Of a stretch of DNA of 64,000 nt, positions 33,311-41,372 are shown in pieces (within the stretch, counting starts at the first letter, position 1; each line of letters begins with the position of its first letter). Source of the DNA: Micromonospora sp. WMMD961 (GTDB taxonomy: Bacteria > Actinomycetota > Actinomycetes > Mycobacteriales > Micromonosporaceae); NCBI RefSeq assembly GCF_029626145.1, contig NZ_JARUBJ010000002.1, forward strand, positions 1,456,501 to 1,520,500, given 5' to 3'. Made by a program: the position numbers and the translations under genes. The notes under the pieces are model-generated. The model did not search any database, was not told where the DNA came from, and was given only the letters and a program-made list of their open reading frames with translations.

Positions 33311-33874
33311 TCATTCGACGACCGGCAGCACGACCTCGTTGCGGCGCAGGAACCACGGCTTCCACGGCAGGTCGAAGCGTGCGTACCGGACGGCGCCGGT
33401 GGGTTGCAGCCCGGCCGCGGTCACCGACCGGCCGAGCATGGTGGCCCGTTGGCCGAACGTCTGCTCGGTCCACCGCCCGGAGAAGCGCATCGCCGCCGCC
33501 AGTTGTGCCGCAACCTCGCGGACCCGTACCCGGGCGTCCACCGGCTCGGGCACGGTCGCGGCGGTGAGGGTGGCCGGCAGGACGAACTGGATCAGGTACG
33601 CGCCCGGCCAGTCGCCCTCGATCTGGACCACCGGAACGGTCATGGCGATCTTCTCCGAGCCGCTGACCGCCGAGGTTGTCGGCTCGGCCGCGCCGACCGG
33701 GTGGCGGGCCCGGTTGGCGCCGCCGAGGTAGCCGGCCAGCGGTCGGAACGCCTCGATCGGCGCCCGGGTGAACGAGGCCTGGACCTGCATCTCGGCCACC
33801 AGGTGCGCGGGGTAGCGACGCAGCTCGAACCCGGGGTGTCGGGACACCACCCGGTACGGCTGCTGTTCGGTCAT
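33311..33874 (-). CDS. SOUL-family haem-binding protein
   Basis: 187 residues. SOUL motifs: YRVVSRHPGFELRRYPAHLVAEMQV, AFRPLAGYLGGANR, SEKIAMTVPVVQ (the most conserved block), VQFVLPATLTAATVPEP and FSGRWTEQTF, ending YARFDLPWKPWFLRRNEVVLPV. SOUL proteins bind haem or related hydrophobic ligands in the cytoplasm. The ATG at 33874 has GGGAG upstream. It is the last gene of the ABC-permease-YqeB-SOUL run, 32 bp after the YqeB-like gene, and ends 9 bp from the convergent permease. Confidence 0.9.
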   Translation of the reverse strand: MTEQQPYRVVSRHPGFELRRYPAHLVAEMQVQASFTRAPIEAFRPLAGYLGGANRARHPVGAAEPTTSAVSGSEKIAMTVPVVQIEGDWPGAYLIQFVLPATLTAATVPEPVDARVRVREVAAQLAAAMRFSGRWTEQTFGQRATMLGRSVTAAGLQPTGAVRYARFDLPWKPWFLRRNEVVLPVVE

Positions 33875-33906
33875 CGTGCGGCTCCCACTGTCTGCTGGGA
33901 CCGACG

Positions 33907-34656
33907 CTACCGCCCGTCCGGCTCCCGCTCGGCCGAAGTCGACTGCTCCGGCTCCGCGGTCACCGCCCGCGCGGTCAGCCGCCAGTACTGCCGCTTGTCC
34001 TCGTCGCGCAGCACGACCCCGAGCAGGCCCAACTCCCGCCGCAACTCGCGGGCGTCGTCGCGGCGGTCCCGGTCGATCGCCCGTTCGCGGGCCCGCAGCA
34101 GCGCGTCCGCGCCGGCCGGCAACCCGGGCAGGTCGGGCACCCACAGCCGGTACGCCGACCGGTGCGGGTCGTCGTCCGCCCAACCCCAGCCGTGTGTCCG
34201 GAACGCCGCCGCCAACTGCCCGGCCGGCAGGTCCGTCGGCTCCCGGACCAGTTCCGCGCCGTCGCCGTCGAGCAGCACCAGGTGCTTGTCGGCGAGGAAG
34301 ACGACCCGGGTGTCGACCCGGGCGACGGCCCGCTCCTGGTCGGAGCGGCGGAGCCGGACCTGTGCCGGGTCGACGGTGACGATCAGCCGTTCGGCGGTGC
34401 CGATCCCGGCGATGACCAGGCCGGCGAGGACTCCCACGGCGACGGTGCCGGCGGTGGCCTGCGGCTCGGGCAGCCGGTCCAGCCACTCGACCAGGTCGCC
34501 GAACGGCACCCAGGGCAGCCGGTTGAGCCAGCCCGTCGCCGCCGCGAGGAGCCACCCGGCGCCCGCGCCGAGGAGCGGGAAGCCACCCCACAGGATTGCC
34601 AGCTCCAGCGGGCCGCCGCTGACCACGGTGCGGGGTCGGTAGCCGGCCGTGTCCAT
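33907..34656 (-). CDS. YqeB-like membrane protein
   Basis: 249 residues. There are two membrane segments (AILWGGFPLLGAGAGWLLAA and TAGTVAVGVLAGLVIAGI), then a cytoplasmic PH-like region (LIVTVDPAQVRLRRSDQERAVARVDTRVVFLADKHLVLLDGDGAELVREP) and a charged C-terminus ELRRELGLLGVVLRDEDKRQYWRLTARA. This fits the actinobacterial YqeB family, function unknown. It starts 2 bp after the ABC permease stop, so it is translated with it and may be an accessory of the transporter. Confidence 0.75.
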   Translation of the reverse strand: MDTAGYRPRTVVSGGPLELAILWGGFPLLGAGAGWLLAAATGWLNRLPWVPFGDLVEWLDRLPEPQATAGTVAVGVLAGLVIAGIGTAERLIVTVDPAQVRLRRSDQERAVARVDTRVVFLADKHLVLLDGDGAELVREPTDLPAGQLAAAFRTHGWGWADDDPHRSAYRLWVPDLPGLPAGADALLRARERAIDRDRRDDARELRRELGLLGVVLRDEDKRQYWRLTARAVTAEPEQSTSAEREPDGR

Positions 34657-34658
34657 GG

Positions 34659-35450
34659 TCAGGACACCTCGCGGCGCAGCGTCCGGAACAGCCCGGCGGC
34701 CAGCGGCAGCACCATCCAGACCAGCAGGGACACCGCCATTCGTCCCCACTGCTCGCCGGTGACGTGGCTGGTGAACAACGGCTCCATGGTCCGGCTGGTG
34801 TCCAGCCAGCCGGCCGCACCGCGCAGGGGTCGGACCAGTTCGCCGAGCACCGACCAGAGGGTCGGCAGCAGCAGGTAGCCGACGATGGCCAACGGCGGGT
34901 TGAGCAGCAGCAGGCCGAAGGCGGCACCCATCAGCACGCCGGCGACCTGGACGATCGCCCCGTTCACGATCAGCGTCGCGTCGACCTGCCAGGTGCCCGC
35001 ACCGCCGGTGGCGGACGCCACGAGCGTCCCGACGCTGGCGACGGCCACTGTGACCAGCACAGAGGCGAGCGCGGCCAGCACCACCGCGATCAGCTTCGCG
35101 GCCACCACCCGCTCCCGCCGGGGCACCAGCGCGTACGTGGTGAGGGCGGTGCGCTGGGACCACTCGCTGGTGATCGACAGGATGCCCAGCACCGGCAGGA
35201 GCACGTTGACGGGCAACAGGGAGGTGACGAAGAAGGTGAAGAAGGTCTGTTCGGAGTCCTCGGCGTAGATCAACAGGAGGGTGACGATCGCGACGACGAC
35301 CAGGCCGATGGTGATCAGCAGCCAACGGCCGGCCCGGGTGTCGACGAGCTTGCGCAGCTCCACACCGGTGAGCCGGAGCAGCGACGGGCGGCGTACCGGG
35401 GCACGGTGGTGGGGCGCGACAGCGGTGGCGGGCGCGGTGGCGGTGGTCAT
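34659..35450 (-). CDS. ABC-2 type permease
   Basis: 263 residues with six membrane segments (WLLITIGLVVVAIVTLLLIY, FFVTSLLPVNVLLPVLGILS, VVLAALASVLVTVAVASVGTLVA, NGAIVQVAGVLMGAAFGLLLL and others). The segment SITSEWSQRTALTTYALVPRRERVVAAKLIAV is characteristic of ABC-2 exporters of the bacitracin/lantibiotic type. It overlaps the ATPase gene by 4 nt (ATGA). With that ATPase it forms a heteromeric exporter. Confidence 0.9.
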   Translation of the reverse strand: MTTATAPATAVAPHHRAPVRRPSLLRLTGVELRKLVDTRAGRWLLITIGLVVVAIVTLLLIYAEDSEQTFFTFFVTSLLPVNVLLPVLGILSITSEWSQRTALTTYALVPRRERVVAAKLIAVVLAALASVLVTVAVASVGTLVASATGGAGTWQVDATLIVNGAIVQVAGVLMGAAFGLLLLNPPLAIVGYLLLPTLWSVLGELVRPLRGAAGWLDTSRTMEPLFTSHVTGEQWGRMAVSLLVWMVLPLAAGLFRTLRREVS

Positions 35451-36343
35451 CGGACGGCCTCCTTGGTGGATTCGCCGGCGGTCAGGGTGAGGAAGAGCTG
35501 TTCGAGGCCACCGCCGCCGGCGGGGCGCAGCTCGGCCAGCGCGACACCGGCGTCGGCGGCGGCCTGACCGACCGCTTCCGCGTCGGCCTGCACGAGCAGG
35601 CCGTCAGGGCTGTCGGCAGCGGTCAGGTTGGCGGCGTCCAGCGCCCGGCGCAGCGCCGCGCCGTCGCGGGCCCGGACCACGGTCCCGCCGCCGGCCAGCA
35701 GCTCGTTCTTGTCGCCCTGGGCCACGATCCGGCCACCCCCGATCACCACCAGCCGGTCCGCGACCGCCTCCACCTCGCGCAGCAGGTGGGAGGAGAGCAG
35801 CACCGTGCCGCCCCGGTCGGCGAAGTCGCGCAGCAGCCCGCGCATCCAGAAGATGCCCTCCGGGTCCAGGCCGTTGGCCGGCTCGTCGAGGATCAACACC
35901 CGGGGGTCACCGAGCATCGCCTGCGCCAGGCCGAGCCGCTGCCGCATGCCCAACGAGTACGCCCGTACCCGCCGCTTCGCCGCCACCGCGTTCAACCCGA
36001 CCAGGTCGAGCTTCGCGGCGACCTCGCGCTTGTCCAGACCCATGGTGTACGCGGACAGCGTCAACGCCTCGCGGCCGGTGCGCCCGGCGTGCTGGGCGGA
36101 GGCGTCCAGCAGCACACCGACCTCCCGCCCCGGGTTGGGCAGCTCCCGGTACGGGTGCCCGGAGACGGTGGCGCGGCCGGCCGTCGGTGCGGTGAGCCCG
36201 CAGATCATGCGCATGGTGGTCGACTTGCCGGCGCCGTTCGGGCCGAGGAAGCCGGTGACGGTTCCCGGCTCGCACCGGAACGACACGTCCTCCACAGCCG
36301 GGTGTGGCCCGTACCGCTTGGTGAGGTTCTCTACGACGATCAT
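35447..36343 (-). CDS. ABC transporter ATPase (BcrA/NatA-like)
   Basis: 298 residues from ATG 36343. Walker A GPNGAGKSTT, LLDASAQHAGRTGREALTLSA in the helical domain, signature YSLGMRQRLGLAQAML, Walker B VLILDEPANGLDPEG and H-loop SSHLLREVEAVADRL. This is the pattern of multidrug/bacitracin-type ABC exporters. It is divergent from a histidine kinase-regulator pair 132 bp away, with an inverted repeat between, and is likely its target. Confidence 0.9.
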   Translation of the reverse strand: MIVVENLTKRYGPHPAVEDVSFRCEPGTVTGFLGPNGAGKSTTMRMICGLTAPTAGRATVSGHPYRELPNPGREVGVLLDASAQHAGRTGREALTLSAYTMGLDKREVAAKLDLVGLNAVAAKRRVRAYSLGMRQRLGLAQAMLGDPRVLILDEPANGLDPEGIFWMRGLLRDFADRGGTVLLSSHLLREVEAVADRLVVIGGGRIVAQGDKNELLAGGGTVVRARDGAALRRALDAANLTAADSPDGLLVQADAEAVGQAAADAGVALAELRPAGGGGLEQLFLTLTAGESTKEAVR

Positions 36344-36400
36344 GTGGTGCAGCGTGCCGGGGCCGCCCGGCCATCCGCTGCGGCCACCGGTCGGTGCCAT

Positions 36401-36416
36401 GTCGACCTTGGTCGAC
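36401..36416. promoter_or_regulatory. Inverted repeat GTCGACC-TT-GGTCGAC, candidate regulator site
   Basis: Perfect 7-bp arms with a 2-bp centre in the 132-bp space between the ABC operon and the kinase-regulator operon. It could be the binding site of the LuxR-type regulator encoded at 37.7 kb. Confidence 0.5.
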
Positions 36417-36463
36417 CGGCGGGTCTCGACTTTGGTAGCTGGTCGTGTCGCCGGTCGCCTGCC

Positions 36464-36469
36464 TAGCAT
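36464..36469 (+). promoter_or_regulatory. -10 box of leaderless histidine kinase gene
   Basis: TAGCAT six bases before the GTG at 36476; no ribosome site. Confidence 0.6.
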
Positions 36470-36475
36470 GGCGTC

Positions 36476-37726
36476 GTGACCAGCATCGCCGTCCCGGAGC
36501 ACCCCTGGCTGCTGCCGGGGGAGCTGGTGGTGCCGGCTGAGCGTGACCGGGCGCGCCCGCGCCGCACCACCCGCGACTGGGTGGTGGACAGCCTGGCGTT
36601 CCTGATCGGGCTGCTCTGGGTGCTGTTCGTCACCGCCGACGGTCTGTCGCCGAACCCGGAGACGGCGATCCCGCTGCCGCACGACTGGATGGTCGGCGCG
36701 GACGCGCTGATCGGGCTGGTCTGCTGCGGGCTGCTCTGGGTGCGTCGGCGGTGGCCGCTCGGGTTGGCGGTGGCCACCCTGCCGCTGAACCTGTTCTCGA
36801 TGGCCGCCGCCATTCCGCTGTTGATCCTCTACTTCACCGTTGTGGTGCACCGCCGGACCGCCGTCGCGATCGCGATCACCGGCGCCGGGCTCCTCACCAA
36901 CCTGGTCTTCAGCTGGGCTCGTCCGGATCCGGCCATGCCCTATTGGGCCACCGTCGCCTGGGGCGTCGTGATCACCCTCGCCGTGCTGGCCTGGGGGATG
37001 TTCGTCCGGGCTCGCCGACAGTTGATCGTGTCGCTGCGGGAGCGGGCCGAGCGGGCCGAGGCGGAGCAGCAGCTCCGGGTCGCCCAGGCCCGCCACCTCG
37101 AACGCACCCGGATCGCCCGGGAGATGCACGACGTGCTGGCCCACCGGATCTCACTGCTCAGCCTGCACGCGGGTGCCCTGGAGTTCCGCCCGGACGCGCC
37201 GGCCGACGAGGTGGCCCGGGCCGCCGGGGTGATCCGGGGCAGTGCCCACGCCGCCCTGCAGGACCTGCGCGAGGTCATCGGGGTGCTCCGCGCCGAGGAC
37301 GGCGGCGACGACGTGCCGGAGCCGCCCCAGCCCACCCTCGCCGACTTGCCGACGCTGATCGCCGAGTCGCGGTCGGCCGGGGTGCGGGTCAACGTCAGCG
37401 ACAGTGTCGCCGAGCCGGGTGAGGTGCCGGCGGCGCTGGGCCGGGCCGCGTACCGGATCGTGCAGGAGGGGCTGACCAACGCCCGCAAGCACGCAGCCGG
37501 CGCGGCGGTCACCGTGGACGTGGCCGGCGGGCCGGGCGCCGGCCTGACCGTGGCGATCGGCAACCGGTGGCCGGTCGGTGCGCCGTCCGGCGGCACCCTG
37601 CCGGGTGCGGGCACCGGCCTGGTCGGCATCAGCGAACGGGTCACCCTGGCCGGCGGCCGGCTCGCCTACGGTCGGGACGACGCCGGCGACTTCCGGCTGG
37701 CCGCCTGGCTGCCGTGGCCGGCGTGA
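36476..37726 (+). CDS. DesK/NarX-type sensor histidine kinase
   Basis: 416 residues. A cytoplasmic N-terminal tail leads to about five membrane segments at 40-170 (SLAFLIGLLWVLFVTADG, ALIGLVCCGLLWV, AAAIPLLILYFTVVV, VAWGVVITLAVLAWGMFV). HisKA_3 has RIAREMHDVLAHRISLLSLHAGALEF and the HATPase domain AAYRIVQEGLTNARKHA and GTGLVGISERVTLAGG. It phosphorylates the regulator encoded by the next gene, with which it shares a GTGA overlap. Its likely target is the divergent ABC exporter. Confidence 0.95.
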   Translation: MTSIAVPEHPWLLPGELVVPAERDRARPRRTTRDWVVDSLAFLIGLLWVLFVTADGLSPNPETAIPLPHDWMVGADALIGLVCCGLLWVRRRWPLGLAVATLPLNLFSMAAAIPLLILYFTVVVHRRTAVAIAITGAGLLTNLVFSWARPDPAMPYWATVAWGVVITLAVLAWGMFVRARRQLIVSLRERAERAEAEQQLRVAQARHLERTRIAREMHDVLAHRISLLSLHAGALEFRPDAPADEVARAAGVIRGSAHAALQDLREVIGVLRAEDGGDDVPEPPQPTLADLPTLIAESRSAGVRVNVSDSVAEPGEVPAALGRAAYRIVQEGLTNARKHAAGAAVTVDVAGGPGAGLTVAIGNRWPVGAPSGGTLPGAGTGLVGISERVTLAGGRLAYGRDDAGDFRLAAWLPWPA

Positions 37727-38541
37727 CCGGCCCGCCAGACGCGGCCGGCCCTTCCCACGCGGCCGGCCCTTGCGGGGTGACCCGGCCTTCCGGTGCGGGT
37801 GGACCTCTCGGTGCGGCCGGCCCGTCCGGCGAGATCGGCCCTTCCGGTGCGACGGGGCCGGACTCGGTCGTGCCGTCGGTGCGCGTGCTGATCGTGGACG
37901 ACGACGCACTGGTCCGGGCGGGGCTCTCGATGATCCTCGGCGGCCTGCCGGACCTGACCGTGGTCGGCGAGGCGGCCGACGGTGGCGAGGTGCCCGCAGC
38001 CGTCGCCGCGTACGCCCCGGACGTGGTGCTGATGGACATCAGGATGCCCCGGGTGGACGGGCTGACCGCCACCGAGGCGCTGCGCGCCCAGCCGCACCCG
38101 CCGGAGGTGCTGGTGCTGACCACCTTCGACGCCGACGAGCAGGTGCTGCGGGCGCTGCGCGCCGGGGCGGCCGGGTTCCTGCTCAAGGACACCCCGCCGG
38201 CGGAGATCGTGCACGCCGTGCGCCGGGTGGCGGCCGGTGAGGCGACGCTCTCCCCGACGGTGACCCGGACGCTGATCGCCCACGTGACCGCCGCCGCCCC
38301 CGGTCCGGTCGGCCCCGACCCGCGCCGGGAGCGGGCGCTGCGGCTGCTCACCGGGCTCAGCGAGCGGGAGCGGCAGGTGGCGGTCGCGCTGGGGCGGGGC
38401 CACACCAACGCGGAGATCGCCGGGGAGTTGTTCATGAGTGTGGCGACGGTGAAGGCATACGTGTCCCGACTGCTGACCCGCCTCGACCTCAACAACCGGG
38501 TCCAGGTGGCCCTGCTCGTCCACGACGCCGGCCTGGTCTGA
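37723..38541 (+). CDS. NarL/LuxR response regulator with collagen-like N-terminal repeat
   Basis: 272 residues from the GTG that overlaps the kinase stop. Residues 2-49 are eight six-residue units of the type AGPSGA (TGPPDA AGPSHA AGPCGV and so on), giving Gly-X-Y triplets in most positions. A normal receiver follows (VLIVDDDALVRAG, VVLMDIRMPRVDG, FLLKDTPPAEI) and a LuxR HTH (LSERERQVAVALGRGHTNAEIAGELFMSVATVKAYVSRLLTRLDL). A GTG at 37870 would give a standard-size regulator without the repeat. The coupled start and the regular repeat argue that the extension is translated, but this is not certain. Confidence 0.85.
   Translation: MTGPPDAAGPSHAAGPCGVTRPSGAGGPLGAAGPSGEIGPSGATGPDSVVPSVRVLIVDDDALVRAGLSMILGGLPDLTVVGEAADGGEVPAAVAAYAPDVVLMDIRMPRVDGLTATEALRAQPHPPEVLVLTTFDADEQVLRALRAGAAGFLLKDTPPAEIVHAVRRVAAGEATLSPTVTRTLIAHVTAAAPGPVGPDPRRERALRLLTGLSERERQVAVALGRGHTNAEIAGELFMSVATVKAYVSRLLTRLDLNNRVQVALLVHDAGLV
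37726..37869 (+). repeat. Eight 18-bp coding units (collagen-like GPSGxx)
   Basis: An 18-nt periodic, imperfect tandem repeat with GGCCC(T/G)TCC cores, encoding hexapeptides around G-P-S-G. It lies in frame at the start of the response-regulator gene. Confidence 0.7.
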
Positions 38542-38639
38542 GGGGGCGGTTCCGCCGGGCCACATGATCGGGCGCAACACGGACGAGCTTGCCCTCATTC
38601 TTGGTTGTTCCATTTTTGGAAGTATCAGGGGTGATCGTG

Positions 38640-38921
38640 GACGGCCTTGTCGGACGCGACCGGGGCTCCACCTTCTGGACGGCATGCTCTCTCGGGTGCG
38701 ACATCGAGCGCGGGCGAGGTGACCTGACCCTGGGCCGGATCGTCCGGTCATGGGCGTCCTGGCGCGGGAGAGCCGTCGAACCTGTCGTCCGAGAGGCGCT
38801 GCGCCGGCTTCCCGGTGCCGACGAAACGGTTCCGGCCGTTGCCGTGTCCCGCAGCGGCACCGCCGTCGACGGGTTCCGCGTGCTGTCGCCGGAGGATCTG
38901 CTTGCCGCGTACCGGGATTGA
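38640..38921 (+). pseudogene. Remnant of a DUF234-type AAA ATPase with internal deletion
   Basis: The readable frame contains DIERGRGDLTLGRIVRSWASWRGRAVEPVVREALRRLP, which I recognise as the C-terminal third of actinobacterial DUF234/archaeal-ATPase-like proteins (normally SWTSWRGRAIEPVVREALRRL). It jumps directly to PGADETVPAVAVSRSG and LSPEDLLAAY, their extreme C-terminus. The usual middle segment (WWNRQNNPEIDL and HFVGSIKWLE) and the whole ATPase domain are missing. Upstream sequence to the regulator stop is unrelated and AT-richer. It is best read as a decayed gene. The family match is from memory. Confidence 0.6.
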
Positions 38922-39009
38922 ACTTTCGTCCGACGTCTCCCGTACCAGTGGACGAGGATGTCGGTGCGGTGAGTCCGCCGTACCGCTGCCGAGCTGCGGG
39001 AGGCCTGCC

Positions 39010-39498
39010 GTGCGAGTTGGTGAGCAGTCGACGGATCCCATCGACCAGGTACTGGGTGAGGTGCCAATGCCGGCACCATTGACCCCGGAGGATGTTCGGC
39101 TCGCGGTCCGGGCGGTGGTCGTACACACCGCCGAGGAGTGGCCCACCGGGCCGCTGTGCCGCAACGACGGTGCCTCCTACCCGTGCCGCCTGCACCGCTG
39201 GGGGCGGCGCGTGTTGGAGACACACGGGCTCAACGAACGGCAGATCGAGGCGTTGATCCGGCACGGCAACCCGTTCGTGCACGTGCCCTTCCCGTTCACG
39301 GCGACCGGGCCGTCCCCGGCACGTCCCGCGGGCAGCCGGCCGGCGACGACCGGCTACCCGGCCCCGGCCGGGCGCACCGGCGGGTTGCCGGCGCGGCAGC
39401 AGGCCGCGCGGGTCGTCCCACCGGGCGTACGACCCACCGCTGCCGGTCGGCCGGTGACCGCCCCCGTCACCGCGCCGCGCTGGCCCCGGGCGAGCTGA
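39010..39498 (+). CDS. Small CRND/PCRLHRWG-motif protein (copy 1)
   Basis: 162 residues from GTG 39010, which has GGGAGG seven bases upstream. Residues about 15-85 are homologous to the protein at 46.2 kb: both have RAVVVH ... W..G..CRND ... PCRLHRWG.RVL ... GL....I.ALI..G.P. The C-x(8-9)-C-x(2)-H spacing plus an upstream His could bind zinc. The remaining 75 residues are Pro/Ala/Arg-rich and probably disordered. Homology begins before the ATG at 39067, which supports the GTG start. No known function. Confidence 0.7.
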   Translation: MRVGEQSTDPIDQVLGEVPMPAPLTPEDVRLAVRAVVVHTAEEWPTGPLCRNDGASYPCRLHRWGRRVLETHGLNERQIEALIRHGNPFVHVPFPFTATGPSPARPAGSRPATTGYPAPAGRTGGLPARQQAARVVPPGVRPTAAGRPVTAPVTAPRWPRAS

Positions 39499-39536
39499 GC
39501 GCGCCACCCCTCCGCCGGCATACCCCGGGGCGACAT

Positions 39537-39583
39537 GACGTCGGCCCGGCGCGGAGATCCTCTCTCCGCGTCGGGCCGACGTC
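39537..39583. terminator. Hairpin terminator between convergent genes
   Basis: 20-bp arms (39537-39556 and 39564-39583, one mismatch; core GTCGGCCCG/CGGGCCGAC) with a 7-nt loop, between the small protein gene (+) and the M15 peptidase (-). Confidence 0.8.
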
Positions 39584-39598
39584 GCGCCGACCGTTGGC

Positions 39599-40387
39599 TC
39601 AGTCGTTGCCGGCTCCGATGCCGCAGTCCGGCGCGGACCAGTTCGTCGTGTTCGAGCTGCGGTCGCTGTTGTTCTCCCGACGCGAGTCGACGTGCACGTG
39701 GTCGTCGTGGTCGGGGTAGCCCGGCCCGTAGATCCCGCTGAACCCGCTGTTACGGGCGCTGCGGGCGACCTGGCACAGCGACGACGTCCGTGAGGTGAGG
39801 TCGGCCGCGTTGCCGTAGAGGTGTTGGCTGTCCGACGCGCCGCCGACCTGGTTGTTGCAGGCGCGGCTACGGAAACCACTGGACACGTACAGAGGCTTGT
39901 CGCCGAGGCTCTTGCGCAGCGCCTCCAGCTTCCACATGGTGCGCAGCGCGTTCTGCTTGGTCTGGGCCTCCGACAGCGGGCCGCCGCTCCACCCGCTGCC
40001 CCCGCAGCCGTTGTCCATTTCGCTGTAGCTGAAGTGGGCGGGCGTGCAGTCGTTGTCCTGGAGTTGGTAGAGCTTGGCGTAGGTCTGTGGGCCGGCGATG
40101 CCGTCGGCGCGTAGCCCGTACGCCTGCTGGAACCGCTTGACCGCGGCGGCGGTCTTCGGCCCGTAGCGGCCGTCGTTCTCCACGATGTCCCGGTAGCCGG
40201 CCCACCCGGCGACCCGGATCTGCAACTGCCGTACGTCGTCGCCGGAGCGCCCCTGGGTCAGGGTGCGGTTCCACGTGTAGCAGCCGTCCGCATGCGCCGC
40301 CGGCGCGGCGACCACCGCGGCGATCGCTGCCCCGGGCAGTGCCAGGGCGAATGCGATGGCAGCACGCTTCAAGGTGTTTACGCGCAC
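39599..40387 (-). CDS. Secreted peptidoglycan-binding M15 peptidase (D,D-carboxypeptidase type)
   Basis: 262 residues from GTG 40387, which has GGGAGGA five bases upstream. A signal peptide (LKRAAIAFALALPGAAIAAVVAAPAAHA) precedes a PG_binding_1 domain at about 35-100 (GRSGDDVRQLQIRVAGWAGY ... YGPKTAAAVKRFQQAYGL). A peptidase M15A-like zinc domain follows at about 115-262 with SSGFRSRACN, SQHLYGNAADL (His, Asp) and DHDDHVHVD (His). It trims peptidoglycan cross-links outside the cell. The longer frame to 40432 has no ribosome site. Confidence 0.85.
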   Translation of the reverse strand: MRVNTLKRAAIAFALALPGAAIAAVVAAPAAHADGCYTWNRTLTQGRSGDDVRQLQIRVAGWAGYRDIVENDGRYGPKTAAAVKRFQQAYGLRADGIAGPQTYAKLYQLQDNDCTPAHFSYSEMDNGCGGSGWSGGPLSEAQTKQNALRTMWKLEALRKSLGDKPLYVSSGFRSRACNNQVGGASDSQHLYGNAADLTSRTSSLCQVARSARNSGFSGIYGPGYPDHDDHVHVDSRRENNSDRSSNTTNWSAPDCGIGAGND

Positions 40388-40685
40388 AGAAGTCCTCCCG
40401 ATAGGAGAGCGATTGGGGTGGTCACGGGACATCGACCGAGAAGTCCCGCGATTTCCACCCTGACACTGATCGGGGCGGTTGGAGGCGATTAACGAGAATC
40501 GTCCTCACAAACTGTTGTGCCTGGGTGTTGGCTGGGAATTCGACTGATTTACGAAACAGTCATTTCCTGCCGATCGGCTACTGTTCCGGTCAACAGCACC
40601 GAACGTCGCAATCAACCACACCGAGGGTGATGTTGCCTGGCCGTCGGGGGCCGGTAACGTCAGCCCGGGCGGCGGACTGGCGGAG

Positions 40686-41330
40686 GTGCTCGTGGCACGC
40701 GGTGGCGTCTTCTGTGTCGAGGGTCAATGGCACCGCGACCTCAACGAGCGAGGCTCCGTGCTGCCCACCCTGGAGCTGCTGGAGCGGCTGGGCAAGATCC
40801 GTTTCATCCACAAGGACGCGGCCACCCGCGACGAGCTGTTCTACTTCCTGGACCGCTGGCTGCTCAAGCAGTACGCCGACCACCGGGTCGGCTTCTTCGC
40901 GATGCACGGCGAGCCGAGCCGACTCTGCCTCACCGACTGGCAGTCCGTGGAGCTGAACGAGGTGGCCGATCTGATGGCCGGCCGCGCCGAGGGGCGACGA
41001 CTCTATTTCGGCAGCTGCTCGGTCCTGCGGGCCTCCGACGCTGTGCTGCGCGAGTTCCTGGAGGTCACCGGGGCCGCCCTGATCTGCGGTTTCACCCGCG
41101 AAGTCGACTGGGTCGAATCGGCGGCCTTCGAAACCGTGCTCCTCGACGTGCTCGCCAACGGCCAGCGCCACAATGCCGCCGAGCTGCGAATGGGCTCGGC
41201 CCACTGGGCGCCGCTCGCGTCGTACCTCGGCTTCCGGGTGATCTACGCCAACGGCCGGGCCTGGCGCCCGTCCGGCCGCCCCCGGGTGCCCACCCAGGCG
41301 GTGCACCGCTCCACGGCCCGCCCCCGCTGA
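40686..41330 (+). CDS. DUF6642-like protein with possible caspase-type His/Cys dyad
   Basis: 214 residues. Alternating strands and helices are visible: GVFCVEGQWHRDL, KIRFIHKDAATRDELFYFLDRWLLKQYADHRVGFFAMHGEPSRLCL, then RRLYFGSCSVLRASDAVLREFLEVTGAALICGF. A strand ending in His-Gly and a later strand ending in Ser-Cys is the arrangement of caspase/CHAT clan CD peptidases (His98-Gly99 and the Cys of GSCS). I believe the family is DUF6642. Protease activity is inference. No signal peptide; the first GTG at 40686 or a second at 40692 may be used, both behind CGGAGG. Confidence 0.65.
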   Translation: MLVARGGVFCVEGQWHRDLNERGSVLPTLELLERLGKIRFIHKDAATRDELFYFLDRWLLKQYADHRVGFFAMHGEPSRLCLTDWQSVELNEVADLMAGRAEGRRLYFGSCSVLRASDAVLREFLEVTGAALICGFTREVDWVESAAFETVLLDVLANGQRHNAAELRMGSAHWAPLASYLGFRVIYANGRAWRPSGRPRVPTQAVHRSTARPR

Positions 41331-41372
41331 CCCGCCGCCGGCGCTGCGCCCGTGCCCTGGTAGGAACGACGA

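Noticed and set aside
33875..34927. Open frame fused to the SOUL protein
   Set aside because: It overlaps the YqeB-like gene on the same strand in a different frame and is Pro/Arg/Ala-rich. The SOUL domain begins at the ATG at 33874.
40388..40685. Possible c-di-AMP (ydaO) riboswitch upstream of the M15 peptidase
   Set aside because: Actinobacterial wall hydrolases often have one, but I could not find its conserved core. Only a short CGGGAC/GTCCCG hairpin near 40425-40448 is visible.
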